Positions 29,107 through 39,647 are shown, numbered from the stretch's first letter. The stretch is DNA of 64,000 nt from Komagataella phaffii GS115 (GCF_000027005.1 NC_012963.1:1550001-1614000), one strand, 5' to 3'. Notes: generated from the sequence alone by a model not told the origin. Program-made: numbers and translations.

Positions 29107-30184
29107 TTAAAGTCTCGAGTTCTTCCACATGTCTTCAAGAGATTTCTTGAAGACGTTAACATTGAAATCTATCAATGAGAGAGCGTTTTTAAACTCCATT
29201 GAGAATTGGTCTGTATTGTCCAGTCGTACTAATCCCACTAGGGCAAGCCCTCTGATCATTTGATGCAAGTACAAAACGGATCCATTCTGTAGTCTAGAAA
29301 TACATTTTGTTGGATTACCTTTTGATTCATCACTATCCTTGACATCTCCATATAATCCATCTAGATCGATGGTGACGTCAATGAACTCTGCACATGCCTC
29401 ATATGTCTGAATATCAACCGGTGAACTATCAGTAGCCACATAAATCTTGGAATTAACGTCAAACAGAAACAGCTTTTCGAATTTGTTGTATTGAACCAGT
29501 AAGTCCAGCAAATTTTCCAAAGCAGGAAGTTCGTAGATCAACTTTTGAATAATCCTAGAGAATGCTTCGTAGATGGAATGATCGAAAATAGATGTTAAGT
29601 AAAAGGATACCTGCAATCCTTCCAATCCAAGATCCAGTAGTTCGTCCCCTACTCGCTGCATAATATCTCTCTGTGTATCCAACCGGAAATCTTCACTAAG
29701 TCCGTCTATCTTATGTATCAGTACTTCAACATTTATCTTGGGGTTAACCTTGTAGATATATGAGATAATCATGGAAAGGTTGGTTAATGCGTTCAAATAT
29801 TCATCCTGACTGTCTATGATGTAAACTAAAGCGCCAATTGATTTGAAAAGCTTCTCATGATCGTATGTTGGCTCAAAGAAATTCAGTTGTCCTGGAAGCT
29901 CGATGACAGACAAATTAATAAGACTTCTGAAATTTTCTGTGGTAGGTTTAGATGTGCTTTCCAGGTAGAGGGTGTCCAATGGTTGCAACTTATGGAAAAC
30001 AACTTTACATATACTTGATTTGCCGGACCTAATTCATTCAGTTAGCACTCAGTACGTCAGTATTTGGGAGGAACAGTTGTTATCACAAGTATTCGCCAAA
30101 CTTTAGTAACACTTACCTTCTCAACCCCATCAACAGTATTGTGGCATTCTCATTAGTCGGATCTGGGATGAGGTGGCCTTCCAT
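29107..30184 (-). CDS. GTR2: Rag-family GTPase Gtr2, two exons
   Basis: The spliced product is 329 residues. Exon 1 (30184-30117, 68 nt) starts at an ATG and encodes the beta-1/P-loop start LLMGLRR. Exon 2 (30028-29107) continues with SGKSSICKVVFHK, so the P-loop GLRRSGKSS (20-28) is completed only by splicing. Further conserved blocks are VIELPGQLNFFEP (switch II region), VYIIDSQDEY, VLIHKIDGLSEDF (G4-like) and QVSFYLTSIFDHSIYEAFSR. Gtr2 pairs with Gtr1 on the vacuole (EGO complex) to signal amino acids to TORC1. Read without the intron, the frame begins only at a TTG codon and lacks the nucleotide-binding loop. Confidence 0.93.
30029..30116 (-). other. Spliceosomal intron in GTR2 (88 bp)
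   Basis: On the minus strand the intron begins GTAAGT (5' site at 30116-30111) and ends TTAG (30029). A branch-point-like GTGCTAACTG sits about 15 nt before the acceptor. Removing it keeps frame (AG|G codon) and restores the G-box 1 of a Rag GTPase. Confidence 0.93.
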
Positions 30185-30380
30185 GCTTATTGATTGCTGT
30201 GATATAAAAAATAGATTCTGGGTCAGAGGACTTAGTATGTCAGAGTTCTCGATGGTTGTCGCAACCTGGGAACAGTAGCCTTCGCGATTTTAAGTCCAGA
30301 AGATCACTCTTTAAAGCTTAATCTGCCCGCGTAAAGTTTTGTAATAGGAGTTACAGATTAATGCGTATATACTTCTCTAA

Positions 30381-31181
30381 CTAACCATCTTCAGGTTCTT
30401 CATTCTGTCCCATCTCTAACTTCTTTCCTTTTTCCTTCATTAAAGCTTCCTGCTTTGCGAGTCCCTCGCGGCGTTTCCTATCTCTTCTTTCATTTTTCGT
30501 TTCCTCAATTTTCATCTCAGTCGTTGCGAACATCATATCACTGATCTTTCTGTGTAGCAGGTTCAATTTAGATTCATTTTCATTGAATCTGTTGATTGCC
30601 TGGTTGTCAATAAATTCCAGGTAATTCTCATCCACAAGTAAAACACACTTTCCTTCTTCATTCAAGTACCCAATAGGAATATCTAACTTGATGGAAATTC
30701 GAATCCCCACTATATTATTAACGCCAATACCTGATTCTCTAAACCCACAGCTCATAGCTGTTTGATATAGTTTCTGGGCAGTTGTAAGGTCTCTACATTT
30801 CACATGCAGAATAAGAGGCTCAAACTTGAATAAGACAAATCTGGAGGGTTTGAAGTTGGATTTCTCTATTTGGCACTCAAAATCGATGTTTTTCCACCAA
30901 CGAGAAACTTGCCTCTTGTCATGTGTCACAAATAACCAATGACCACCATCTCCCTTGGCTCCAATCTTACTATTTCCCTTCTTGTCCCCTTCTAAGAAAA
31001 CGCTGACCCTTCCAGAACAGGATGAGGTAGTTATCATATCACTATGCGAATTTATGGAGTTCATGATCGGAAGGCAAAGTTCGTCAATAGTCCCCTTGGG
31101 AGATAAATCGGGATTTGCTTCATTAGTCGTTGCAATTTCGGCCAATATCTGAGCCTTTTTCTGATCAAATGAGTCTAACAT
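30381..31181 (-). CDS. TYW3: tRNA wybutosine-synthesising methyltransferase Tyw3
   Basis: This is a 266-residue enzyme that methylates the wybutosine precursor (yW-86) at G37 of tRNA-Phe. The motif SHSDMITTSSCSGRVSVF (45-62) followed by GGHWLFVTHD (about 80-89) is the TYW3 hallmark. Later conserved segments are RFVLFKFEPLILHVKC and CGFRESGIGV. The C-terminal 40 residues are Lys/Glu/Arg-rich. It is divergent from DPS1 (ATGs about 115 bp apart), so two genes of tRNA biology share a promoter region. Downstream, 196 bp separate it from GTR2. Confidence 0.92.
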   Translation of the reverse strand: MLDSFDQKKAQILAEIATTNEANPDLSPKGTIDELCLPIMNSINSHSDMITTSSCSGRVSVFLEGDKKGNSKIGAKGDGGHWLFVTHDKRQVSRWWKNIDFECQIEKSNFKPSRFVLFKFEPLILHVKCRDLTTAQKLYQTAMSCGFRESGIGVNNIVGIRISIKLDIPIGYLNEEGKCVLLVDENYLEFIDNQAINRFNENESKLNLLHRKISDMMFATTEMKIEETKNERRDRKRREGLAKQEALMKEKGKKLEMGQNEEPEDG

Positions 31182-31244
31182 AGTGTAGACTCTCTATTCC
31201 GGGGCTTTATTGAGCTTCCCACTAAAAAAAATCAAACTTTCGAG

Positions 31245-31250
31245 ATGTGA
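31245..31250 (+). promoter_or_regulatory. Minimal upstream ORF (ATG TGA) before DPS1
   Basis: A start codon directly followed by a stop lies 47 nt upstream of the DPS1 ATG. Such start-stop elements can stall initiating ribosomes. It matters only if the transcript begins upstream of it, which the sequence does not show. Confidence 0.35.
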
Positions 31251-31297
31251 CACTTCTTTTCTTCCATCAATCCTACCGCATTTCTACCACAATCAAT

Positions 31298-32965
31298 ATG
31301 GCTGAAGAAACTACTCAAAAATTGGAAGCTCTGACTGTTCAAGGAACCACTTCTGAAGAATTAATTCTTGGACCTGATGGCCAGCCTTTGTCGAAAAAGG
31401 CTTTAAAGAAGCTAGAGAAGGAAAAAGAGAAGGAGAGAAAGAAAGCGGAAAAAGCTGCACAGTTGGCCAAGGAGCAAACCGAAAAGGCTGCTCTTGATGC
31501 TGCAAACGACACCGCTAAGGAAAACTACGGTCGATTGCCTTTAAATCAATCTACTACGAAGCCCGGCATTAAACGCATTGAAATAGGGTCTCTAACTGCT
31601 GCTGACGATGGTAAAGAGGTTGTGTTCAGAGCTAGAATCTACAACACCAGAAAACAAGGTACCACAATGGTGTTTTTGTCTTTACGACAGAGAACTGAAT
31701 TGATTCAAGCTGTCTTGAAAGCAAATGGAGACTCCGTATCTAAACAAATGGTGAAATGGGCTAGTGCCATCAGCTTGGAAAGTATTGTAACTGTCCATGG
31801 TACCATATCCAAAGTGGTCGAACCAGTTAAATCTGCTACTATCCAAGAATTTGAGGTATTAATCAACAAAATATATACTATTTCTGAGACTCCTGAGCGA
31901 TTGCCACTTTTGGTGGAAGATGCTTCGAGATCTGATGCGGAAGCCGAACGATCTGGATTGCCAATAGTCAATTTGGACACGAGACTTGACGCAAGAGTTA
32001 TTGATCTGAGAACCATTACCAATCAAGCCATTTTCACCATCCAATCTGGTGTATGTTTACTGTTCAGGGAGTTTTTGACGAAGAAAAAATTCACTGAGGT
32101 TCATACTCCAAAATTATTGGGTGCTCCATCTGAAGGTGGATCTAATGTATTTGAAGTGACTTACTTTAAAGGTAAGGCATTTCTTGCTCAATCTCCACAA
32201 TTGTACAAGCAGCAGCTAATTGCTGCTGACTTTGAAAGAGTGTTTGAAGTTGCTCCAGTTTTCAGAGCTGAAAACTCAAACACTCATCGTCACATGACCG
32301 AGTTCACTGGTTTAGACTTGGAAATGACATTCGAAGAGCATTACGATGAGGTGATTGATTTGTTATCTGAGCTTTTTGTTTTTATCTTTTCTGAATTGAA
32401 GACCAGATACGCCAAGGAGATTGCGATTGTTAGAAAACAGTACCCAGTCGAAGAGTTTAAGCTTCCAAAAGATGGAAAGATGGTAAGAATCCCTTTTAAA
32501 GAAGGGATCAAGCTATTAAGAGAGAATGGTAAGGAAGTTGATGATTTTGAAGACTTGAGTACGGAGAACGAGAAGTTTTTGGGTAAACTTGTTAGGGAAA
32601 AGTACGACACAGATTTTTACATTTTAGACAAGTTTCCGTTGGCTGTCAGACCTTTCTATACAATGCCTGATCACGAAGACCCCCGATACTCTAACTCATA
32701 TGATTTCTTTATGAGAGGAGAGGAGATTCTTTCCGGAGCTCAACGTATCCATGATAGTGAATTTTTGAAGGAACGAATGTCAGTTCATGGACTCGATTCC
32801 AACTCTCCTGGCTTGGAAGATTATGTCCAGGCTTTTGATTATGGATGTGCCCCTCACGGTGGAGGTGGTATTGGTTTAGAGCGTGTCGTGATGTTTTACT
32901 TGGACCTGAAGAATATAAGGCGTGCATCTCTATTCCCTAGGGATCCAAAACGTCTCCGCCCATAG
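31298..32965 (+). CDS. DPS1: Cytosolic aspartyl-tRNA synthetase
   Basis: This is a 555-residue class IIb synthetase. The N-terminal extension is Lys/Glu-rich (about 35-75, tRNA-binding). An OB-fold anticodon domain follows ([15 protein letters not shown]). Catalytic motifs are motif 1 around [18 protein letters not shown], motif 2 [19 protein letters not shown] and motif 3 [16 protein letters not shown]. The ending [15 protein letters not shown] is the standard AspRS tail. The open frame reaches a GTG at 31247, but the ATG at 31298 gives [12 protein letters not shown] and the expected length (S. cerevisiae 557). It is divergent from TYW3. Confidence 0.96.
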   Translation: MAEETTQKLEALTVQGTTSEELILGPDGQPLSKKALKKLEKEKEKERKKAEKAAQLAKEQTEKAALDAANDTAKENYGRLPLNQSTTKPGIKRIEIGSLTAADDGKEVVFRARIYNTRKQGTTMVFLSLRQRTELIQAVLKANGDSVSKQMVKWASAISLESIVTVHGTISKVVEPVKSATIQEFEVLINKIYTISETPERLPLLVEDASRSDAEAERSGLPIVNLDTRLDARVIDLRTITNQAIFTIQSGVCLLFREFLTKKKFTEVHTPKLLGAPSEGGSNVFEVTYFKGKAFLAQSPQLYKQQLIAADFERVFEVAPVFRAENSNTHRHMTEFTGLDLEMTFEEHYDEVIDLLSELFVFIFSELKTRYAKEIAIVRKQYPVEEFKLPKDGKMVRIPFKEGIKLLRENGKEVDDFEDLSTENEKFLGKLVREKYDTDFYILDKFPLAVRPFYTMPDHEDPRYSNSYDFFMRGEEILSGAQRIHDSEFLKERMSVHGLDSNSPGLEDYVQAFDYGCAPHGGGGIGLERVVMFYLDLKNIRRASLFPRDPKRLRP

Positions 32966-33029
32966 TCTTGAATATCAATACATATGAATAATATGGTTAC
33001 ATTGCCTTATACTAACACAATATAAAAAC

Positions 33030-35321
33030 TTAATCGTATTTGCTGAAGGTTCTCGGGAGACTTAATATAGACCTTGCTCTGTCGGAAGTACTGTTGCCAC
33101 CAGTGTATCTAAAACTCCTGATTGATCTTTTGCCACTAGCAGGAGTCAGTGTGGTATTGGACGCTAATGAACGATTCATCCAGTAGCTTCCTAGGAAACC
33201 AAATGTGAAAACTACAGCCAAAAGACACCCTAGAATTCCGAACCACCAATTCAAAGATCCTGTATCTTGCCCAGGAACGGTAACATTCATTCCAAATAAA
33301 CCTGTTATCATGTTCATAGGAAAAAATATTGTTCCTAGTAACGTAACTTTAGAAAGCATTTCAGTAACTTTGTGATTGGAGTAGAAAGATTCGACTTGAA
33401 GTTGGGCAAGGTAGTTGGAGTGACTTCGACTAAATATCTTTTCATAGCTCAGTAAACTTTGAAACATGGTAATAATATGGTCCGAAATATCACTCAAATA
33501 TAATGCTATATCTGCTCTTGGAGTAGTAGTCTGTTGTATTGAAGCGTTGGAGGCCCAAGTGCTATTTGCCTCGTCTTGGCATCTTTTTGCAAACATTTTG
33601 ATCACATCTGCTTTACCTGAAAGCAGTCGCATCAATGTCATCACTTTCCTTCTTGATTCACCGATTCGCTGTAACATGATACCAAACTCCTGATCTCTTG
33701 CAACAAACACGGACTCTTCAATTGCATCCGCTTCATACTCTGTAGCTTGAATTACTGGAGCAAATCCATCAGTAATATCATCAATCATTGCGTAACATAA
33801 CCAATCAGCAGACACATTGACATAGTCTCTTAGTTGCCTTACACGTCTCCTGACATTTGCAGGGTGATTAATAGGAGTAAAATGGAATGATAATATTCCT
33901 TCACGGAAAACAACAATATAAACATTGATTGGCTCCAAAAAATCCTCACTTTCGGGGTCTGTTTCAAAAGAGTGAAAACACACAAAGTAGTAAGTTTTGA
34001 AAAGTTCAACTTTCTCACGTCGTTCTTGCATACGAATATCTTCGGCAGTCAAGGGGTGGATTCCAAAGGCTTTGGCTAAAACTTTCATCTCGTTGTCTGT
34101 TGGACAAATGCAATCGAGCCACCAAGTGGCTTCAGCACCGTGAAAAAGCTCTTCAATCTTCTGACCTTCATTGACCAATGAAGATATATCTGGAGCATGA
34201 ATAGTTTCATTATTGTCAGATGAATAAAAACTATACCTATCAGGCAATATAGAAGCTGCCTCGGCGTTCCTTTTCTGGTTCTGAAAAGTCACACCATTAT
34301 CTCCATCATCTTCTGTAGAACTTTCTTTTTTATTAGATGAATCATTAGATTTTTCTTCAAGGTAGACATCACCGGGGTCGTAGGATTGAGGAAAGGGCAC
34401 ATAATTGTCCGCATTTGTGGTGTGAGTGATGTTCTTTGGTATATATCTTAAGGCCGCAGAGCTTGGCTTGCTGTTGCCAGAGCTGAAACCTCTTGCAATA
34501 TTAGAATCGAAGTCTTTCAAAGCTTCCTCTCGCTTCATTAATGATTTTTTCTCCAATCTCTCTTCTTCGATAAAATTTTCCAATTCCATAAAGTCAATCC
34601 CCCTAACCCTTACATTTTCTGGAACCATTGGAAAACAGACATCTTCCTCTGTTTCCTTGGATGACCTGGACGCATAAGAATCAACATCGCTATCACTACT
34701 GGAATTTTGCCTTTCTTTCTTTTCCTGTTGAAGAGAGGTCTTACCTGTAGATTTGATAGAAGTTCTTGACGGCTGTTTTGCCAAGGGATTCATATTGGCG
34801 CCTGAGATTGAGGGCCGAGTCTCTCTATTCAGTAGGATTCCCCCTCCAGGATTGGTAGATTGCTGAACATTTGTATTAATCAAAGACTTGAACTGCTCAG
34901 AAATGGACTTTGAGCGAGTCCTCCTGATAAAACCAGGCTGTTTATGCTTCTTGCTAGAACTATTGTTAAAAGAAGCCAGATAGGGACTGGCAATATCCTC
35001 GTTATCAGAATCTTCACTGTAAAGCATTCTATCACGTAGATCTGTGGATTCTACAAACTGTGAGGGGTTTTGAGAGGTTCTTGTCGCTGGTGGGGGTAAT
35101 CTTAACTCACCACCAGGTGGCATCTCCCGATCGTTCAGCTTGAAAGATGGAGAGGTGCCTTCTTTTCGGATGGGTAAAGACGAGCTCTGGTGCCTGTGAT
35201 CATGTAACTCCTCGTTATCGGACATGACAGAGCTATTGGTAATACTGTCATGCGATGAGGTGTGGCGAATCACTGGGGACAGTGAATGACGGGAACTGCT
35301 ACTATCATTGATGGGGGACAT
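33030..35321 (-). CDS. ALR1: Plasma-membrane Mg2+ transporter of the CorA/Alr1 family
   Basis: This is a 763-residue protein. The first 330 residues are hydrophilic, Ser-rich and probably regulatory. A CorA-type cytosolic domain follows, with WWLDCICPT and HPLTAEDI. Two C-terminal membrane segments flank the GMN selectivity motif (GLFGMNVTVPG, about residues 672-682). A short tail ends the protein. Alr proteins take up Mg2+ across the plasma membrane as pentamers. The open frame reaches a TTG at 35330; the ATG at 35321 (MSPINDSSSS) is the likely start. It is convergent with DPS1, with 64 bp between stops. Confidence 0.92.
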   Translation of the reverse strand: MSPINDSSSSRHSLSPVIRHTSSHDSITNSSVMSDNEELHDHRHQSSSLPIRKEGTSPSFKLNDREMPPGGELRLPPPATRTSQNPSQFVESTDLRDRMLYSEDSDNEDIASPYLASFNNSSSKKHKQPGFIRRTRSKSISEQFKSLINTNVQQSTNPGGGILLNRETRPSISGANMNPLAKQPSRTSIKSTGKTSLQQEKKERQNSSSDSDVDSYASRSSKETEEDVCFPMVPENVRVRGIDFMELENFIEEERLEKKSLMKREEALKDFDSNIARGFSSGNSKPSSAALRYIPKNITHTTNADNYVPFPQSYDPGDVYLEEKSNDSSNKKESSTEDDGDNGVTFQNQKRNAEAASILPDRYSFYSSDNNETIHAPDISSLVNEGQKIEELFHGAEATWWLDCICPTDNEMKVLAKAFGIHPLTAEDIRMQERREKVELFKTYYFVCFHSFETDPESEDFLEPINVYIVVFREGILSFHFTPINHPANVRRRVRQLRDYVNVSADWLCYAMIDDITDGFAPVIQATEYEADAIEESVFVARDQEFGIMLQRIGESRRKVMTLMRLLSGKADVIKMFAKRCQDEANSTWASNASIQQTTTPRADIALYLSDISDHIITMFQSLLSYEKIFSRSHSNYLAQLQVESFYSNHKVTEMLSKVTLLGTIFFPMNMITGLFGMNVTVPGQDTGSLNWWFGILGCLLAVVFTFGFLGSYWMNRSLASNTTLTPASGKRSIRSFRYTGGNSTSDRARSILSLPRTFSKYD

Positions 35322-36982
35322 GTTGGTCAAAATTGCCTTAATCGCACTTAGAACTTTTCCGGAAATGTAGATGGGATGGTAAACTTCCTACTATGAGATA
35401 CACTATCGACTCTTGATAGGGTGATTATTTCATAATGTTGTGTAAACAGTTAGCAGAAAGGGAATGCAGAGAAATTCAAGTTAAGTGAGAAAATTTAATT
35501 TCAGGCGTTCGCAGACATGTGCTCAGTCGAGGAGAACGACCACGATGTGAGCTATATAGACGCGATTTTAAGCGCTTTACAGCTCGATGTGAGATGAGAT
35601 ATGCAGGACTTGATGTGCCTTATTAAAAGTACAAGATATAAAATTATCTATTCATGTATAGTGGAGTTCAAAATTGGAGTACAATGCTGTTTTCTGTGAG
35701 TCTTGTTTCACCTGAAGAATAAGTTTGACTTCAACTGCATCCGGCAGTGTTCAAAGTAGGAGGTGACTCTTGGTAAGGTTCTTTATTGTCACGGGGGGAA
35801 ATAAAAACCCAATTTCATAATTGTGAGTCTCAATGACTGCTTATCCATTGTAGAAAATGACGAGAAGTGGCTGCAGCTGGATTCACCAGGGAATATCTTG
35901 CTATTTTTTTGATAATTCTTTTCGGAATGCTCCCTGGAGGCTTAGGGACTAATTGAGATTTGGCTACCACTAAAGGCTGAAGGACGATTGTGAGATCGCC
36001 AGTAGCATCCAGTCAAAGTTTTATCGACAATATCTTTTCGTTCTAGACCATACTACCAGCATACAACTAGTCCCTAGCTGGGCATGCAAATAGGGCGATC
36101 ATTTCGTTGATATTATTGACTATTACCCTGCCCGCATTGATATTGCGCGATCTATTCTCTTGGCTACTGTTCAACCATACTGGTTACCAGCTTTGAAGCA
36201 AATTCGTGCCGTTTCCAACAATCAAGTCTTACGTAATATGTTTGGGACAGGGAGATAATGAATGCAGGCATCAGATCTAAAAGAATTAGAGATTTTGGAC
36301 TTGCTGATTATGGACATGTCCCTGATGTTTTTCTCTGTCAATATTAGAAGAAACATAGTTAAGTGAACTTGTTCAACCAAACGTTACTGAACATGTTCCA
36401 GTTTCAAGTTACGTAGCTGGGTCTTGTGGCTCCTGGCCAAAAAACTGATGAACATCCAGATGTTCAGCCCTACGTTTCCCAACCCAGTTTGCATGTTGGG
36501 TCATAGTCAGTCAAGATAACTCGTTATTTAGAGTCTTTGCTTCTTGCCAATGCTGCCTTCTTTTGAGATTCTTCTGGTTATGCAATTTTGATCAATTCAT
36601 GGCCCGTCATTTCCAACATCAAAGTTGAAGCTCTTCCATTTCATAATAAGATCCCATAAATATGCATTCTTGATGGGTCGATTTAGTGAAATTAGAACTG
36701 GGGTTTCAGAATTTCAGCGCACACCCATTCACCTCTAATCTTCAATTCTGAAAGTCTTCAAATGGGACTCAGAATTGTAATGCGTCGGTATTGACAGTAC
36801 GCAAAGTAAAATCCAATTCCACAGCATAAGAAAGAACTGATGATAAAGCCATATCGGTTCGAAAATATGTTGCAATGAATTGAATAGCAACATATACCCT
36901 TCATTAAGAAACTGCGTTTGGTGCCATTATCAAGAAGGAAAAATGGGACGACTGTTAGAGTCACTGCTGTGGTGTTGAAAGT

Positions 36983-37309
36983 TCATGAGTAGTATTTGTG
37001 GGCTTTTGCTTGGATACCTCTAGCCAGTCTTTTGTGGTTGATTAGAACGCTCTTAACATCCGTCGAAAGAGGAGGTGTAACGAAGTTTTTCTTTAGAAAT
37101 AACTGATCCTCTTTCTCTTCACCAAACGATACAATTGATATTGTTCGAAGAGACACAGATTTTTCAATGGCAGATATCCCTGTAGTAACTATTTTTTCAC
37201 AATAAATAAATGAAAATTGCAAATCAATCTTTTTTAAATTAGTGGAGCAGCCAGTTTTAGGTGAAGCTCGTGTTCCGATATTGTGTGCGCTCATTGTCAT
37301 TCTCCTCAT
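36983..37309 (-). CDS. Hypothetical ORF, 108 residues, doubtful
   Basis: An ATG-started frame in the ALR1-KRI1 gap. The product is basic, has no membrane segment and shows no domain I know. It could be chance, a remnant, or a lineage-specific gene. It is kept only because the surrounding gap is unusually long for this window. Confidence 0.15.
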   Translation of the reverse strand: MRRMTMSAHNIGTRASPKTGCSTNLKKIDLQFSFIYCEKIVTTGISAIEKSVSLRTISIVSFGEEKEDQLFLKKNFVTPPLSTDVKSVLINHKRLARGIQAKAHKYYS

Positions 37310-37487
37310 TAGGAAAGACCCTTCCTATCTCGTAATATTGCGGATGTAATTTTTCAGTATCAGGTACATCTTGAAAATTTCCTATTTAGGTCCCTGTCAA
37401 TCACTTACAATCATCAATAGGTACGCAAATGCTTACTACTATCTCTTCAATGGTTCGACTATGGTAGCCTCATCTACAATTGTCTGG

Positions 37488-37496
37488 TATATAAAG
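37488..37496 (+). promoter_or_regulatory. TATA box ahead of a 40-codon ORF
   Basis: TATATAAAG, a consensus TATA element, 57 bp before the ATG at 37553. Few other upstream regions in the window show such a clean TATA at this spacing. Confidence 0.45.
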
Positions 37497-37552
37497 GGCT
37501 GGATTAGATTGAATCAATTATCAACCAACCCTCCTTGAAAATCCAGCCACAA

Positions 37553-37675
37553 ATGAAGCCTTCCACCCAAACAAATGCCACTCAGTCCCAAAACAAGGAC
37601 AACGAGGACAATTCTAATCAGGTTTACTACGGCGGTAACAGATATCTAGCTCTTTATGGCTGTGTGATTGCTTGA
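37553..37675 (+). CDS. Candidate small protein, 40 residues
   Basis: Not recognised. An ATG 57 bp after a consensus TATA box opens 40 codons. The first half is hydrophilic (Gln/Asn/Asp/Ser-rich, MKPSTQTNATQSQNKDNEDN). The second half, QVYYGGNRYLALYGCVIA, has aromatic/Gly character and one Cys. It lies upstream of KRI1 on the same strand. It could equally be the 5' leader of a longer transcript or a first exon. It is supported only by promoter context and composition. Confidence 0.3.
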   Translation: MKPSTQTNATQSQNKDNEDNSNQVYYGGNRYLALYGCVIA

Positions 37676-37944
37676 GAGGTCCGCCGGCAACCCGTGTTTT
37701 GTTGATGATCATATTTGAAGATGTCAATCCACTTTCTTTTTCCACTTTTTCTCTTCTATATTGAATTCAATTACTTCTATTTTCTATCGTCGTTCTGTAG
37801 CATCGTGCTTTTGTACAAAGTTCCTATTACCTATTATCCTTACTACTGATACTTTTTTATGCATGCGCGAACAAAATGCTTATAAAAAAAAATTCAAATC
37901 TGAAGAAAAAAAAACTTAAACTTCAACAAAAAAGCTTCCCAATC

Positions 37945-39618
37945 ATGGCTAGAAAATCTGCTGCTAAAAAGGCGAAGTTGGCCGCACAGAAAAGTGGAAA
38001 CCAGAAATCAGTAACTGAAACTTCACTTGATTCCAAAGATGGTCAACAGGGTGGGGTGGACATATCAAAAAAGCAGCATGATGACAGTGAGGATCAAGAA
38101 GAGTCTGAGGAAGATAACTCTTCAGAGTCGTCCTCTGATCTGGAAGATGAAGTTGGTGATCTAATCACTGATGAAGTAGAGCAAGGAATCAACAAGGTTT
38201 TAAGTGCCATCAAATCTAATGACAAATCCTTGTTTGATCCCAATGTGAGATTTTTTGAGGATCCTGAAAAGGCTGTCGAAAAATTAGATCTCAAGAAAGA
38301 ATACAAACCTCTTTACCTTAAAGATTACCACAGAAAGAATTTGTTAGGTGAGGCCCAGGAGTTTGAAGATGGAGAAAAGCCGTATGTCATTGAACAACGT
38401 GATGAGAGAGATAAGTTGTTGAATGAGATCAAGAAAGAGGTTGAATTTTCAGGTAGACAGGAGAACGAAGACAGTGATGAAGATGAAGACGATGACTTTT
38501 TGAAACGCAAAGAAAACGAAAGAACTGTTGAGGCTGCAGATGACCTGCCAGATCCTTCCGAGAATCAGGAGGAGTTTTTGGACAAATTCATCAGTAACCA
38601 AGCTTGGATTCCCAAAGAAGCTGATAAAGAAATTGATATGGAAGAAGATGATGAGGAGTTTGATGAAGCGGTAGAGCAATTCGAACAAGCGTACAACTTT
38701 AGATATGAGGATCCTCACGCCGCTGAAATTGTCACTTATGCTAGAGATCAAGCCACTCTCAGAAGAGGACAAACAAATAGTAGAAAGAAACAGAGAGAAA
38801 TTAAGAAGCAACAGAAACTCGAAGAGAAACAGAACAAAGAAAAGGCCTTGCAACAGAAAAAGCTCAAAAAAATCAATTTAGTCACTGACAGATTGATGAA
38901 GATCAAGAGGGAAGTCGGGGAAGGTGTAAGTGAAGATCTTATCAAGAAGGTATTTGGTGAAGATTTAATGAATGATGATTTCAATGATGCCGACTGGGAC
39001 CAAAAAATGTCTCAGATATTTGATCATGCGTATTACCAGGCTGAAGTCACGAAGCCTACGTGGGATGATGATGATGAGATAATGGGTGAAAGCTACAACA
39101 ATGACGAAGAGCACAGTGATGAAGGAAGTGATTCTGAAGAAGAAGAGGATAATATAAATGCTGATGAATTAGAGTCTGTGAAGTTAAAAGAAAAAGGCTT
39201 CTCTTCTGACAAAGCTAAAACGAATATAAAATCAAAGAACGAGAAACAGAGTATCAAAGAAACAGCAGAAAAAATCGTTACACAGAACAGTTCCAAATTA
39301 TTAGATGAGCTTGATGAAGAAAGAGGCAGAACAGCAACATCTTCTGACACCATCAAGTTCACTTATAGAGAAGTCTCTCCGGAATCATTTGGTCTTTCAA
39401 ACAGAGACATTCTTATTGCTGATGATTCCCAATTGAATCAATTTATTGGTATCAAAAAACTGGCCCCTTACAGAGAGAAAGACCAAAGGGACAGGGACAA
39501 AAGAAAGTATGGAAGACAGAAGCGTCTAGGTGAATGGAGAGAGAAAGTGTTCAAAGATTTTGTAGTCAAGGAAGATGGTGACGGTTTGAGATTCAGAAAG
39601 AAGAGAAAACATAAATAG
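37945..39618 (+). CDS. KRI1: Ribosome biogenesis factor Kri1
   Basis: This is a 557-residue nucleolar protein needed for 40S subunit (18S rRNA) maturation with Krr1. It is highly charged. The N-terminus MARKSAAKKAK is basic, long acidic runs follow (about 35-75, 195-215, 390-415), and a coiled-coil basic region lies near 270-310. The C-terminal Kri1 box reads FTYREVSPESFGLSNRDIL, then LNQFIGIKKLAPYREK and KYGRQKRLGEWRE. The frame also has an ATG at 37876 (580 residues). I prefer 37945 because MARKSAAKK aligns with the usual Kri1 start and the extra residues are a low-complexity Lys run. Confidence 0.9.
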   Translation: MARKSAAKKAKLAAQKSGNQKSVTETSLDSKDGQQGGVDISKKQHDDSEDQEESEEDNSSESSSDLEDEVGDLITDEVEQGINKVLSAIKSNDKSLFDPNVRFFEDPEKAVEKLDLKKEYKPLYLKDYHRKNLLGEAQEFEDGEKPYVIEQRDERDKLLNEIKKEVEFSGRQENEDSDEDEDDDFLKRKENERTVEAADDLPDPSENQEEFLDKFISNQAWIPKEADKEIDMEEDDEEFDEAVEQFEQAYNFRYEDPHAAEIVTYARDQATLRRGQTNSRKKQREIKKQQKLEEKQNKEKALQQKKLKKINLVTDRLMKIKREVGEGVSEDLIKKVFGEDLMNDDFNDADWDQKMSQIFDHAYYQAEVTKPTWDDDDEIMGESYNNDEEHSDEGSDSEEEEDNINADELESVKLKEKGFSSDKAKTNIKSKNEKQSIKETAEKIVTQNSSKLLDELDEERGRTATSSDTIKFTYREVSPESFGLSNRDILIADDSQLNQFIGIKKLAPYREKDQRDRDKRKYGRQKRLGEWREKVFKDFVVKEDGDGLRFRKKRKHK

Positions 39619-39647
39619 GTTGTCCTTTTAATATTACATTTGAAACA

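Larger units (their letters stand above)
35322..37552. other. Long sparsely coding region between ALR1 and KRI1
   Basis: About 2.2 kb upstream of ALR1 contain no recognisable gene, tRNA or mobile element. Two minus-strand open frames lie here (36758-36964 and 36983-37309). The larger is listed separately at low confidence. A long ALR1 promoter, a non-coding transcript or a decayed gene could all explain the gap. Confidence 0.4.

Noticed and set aside
38449..38853. 134-codon minus-strand ORF inside KRI1
   Set aside because: It is antisense to acidic/basic KRI1 sequence, with Ser/Phe/Leu bias and no family.
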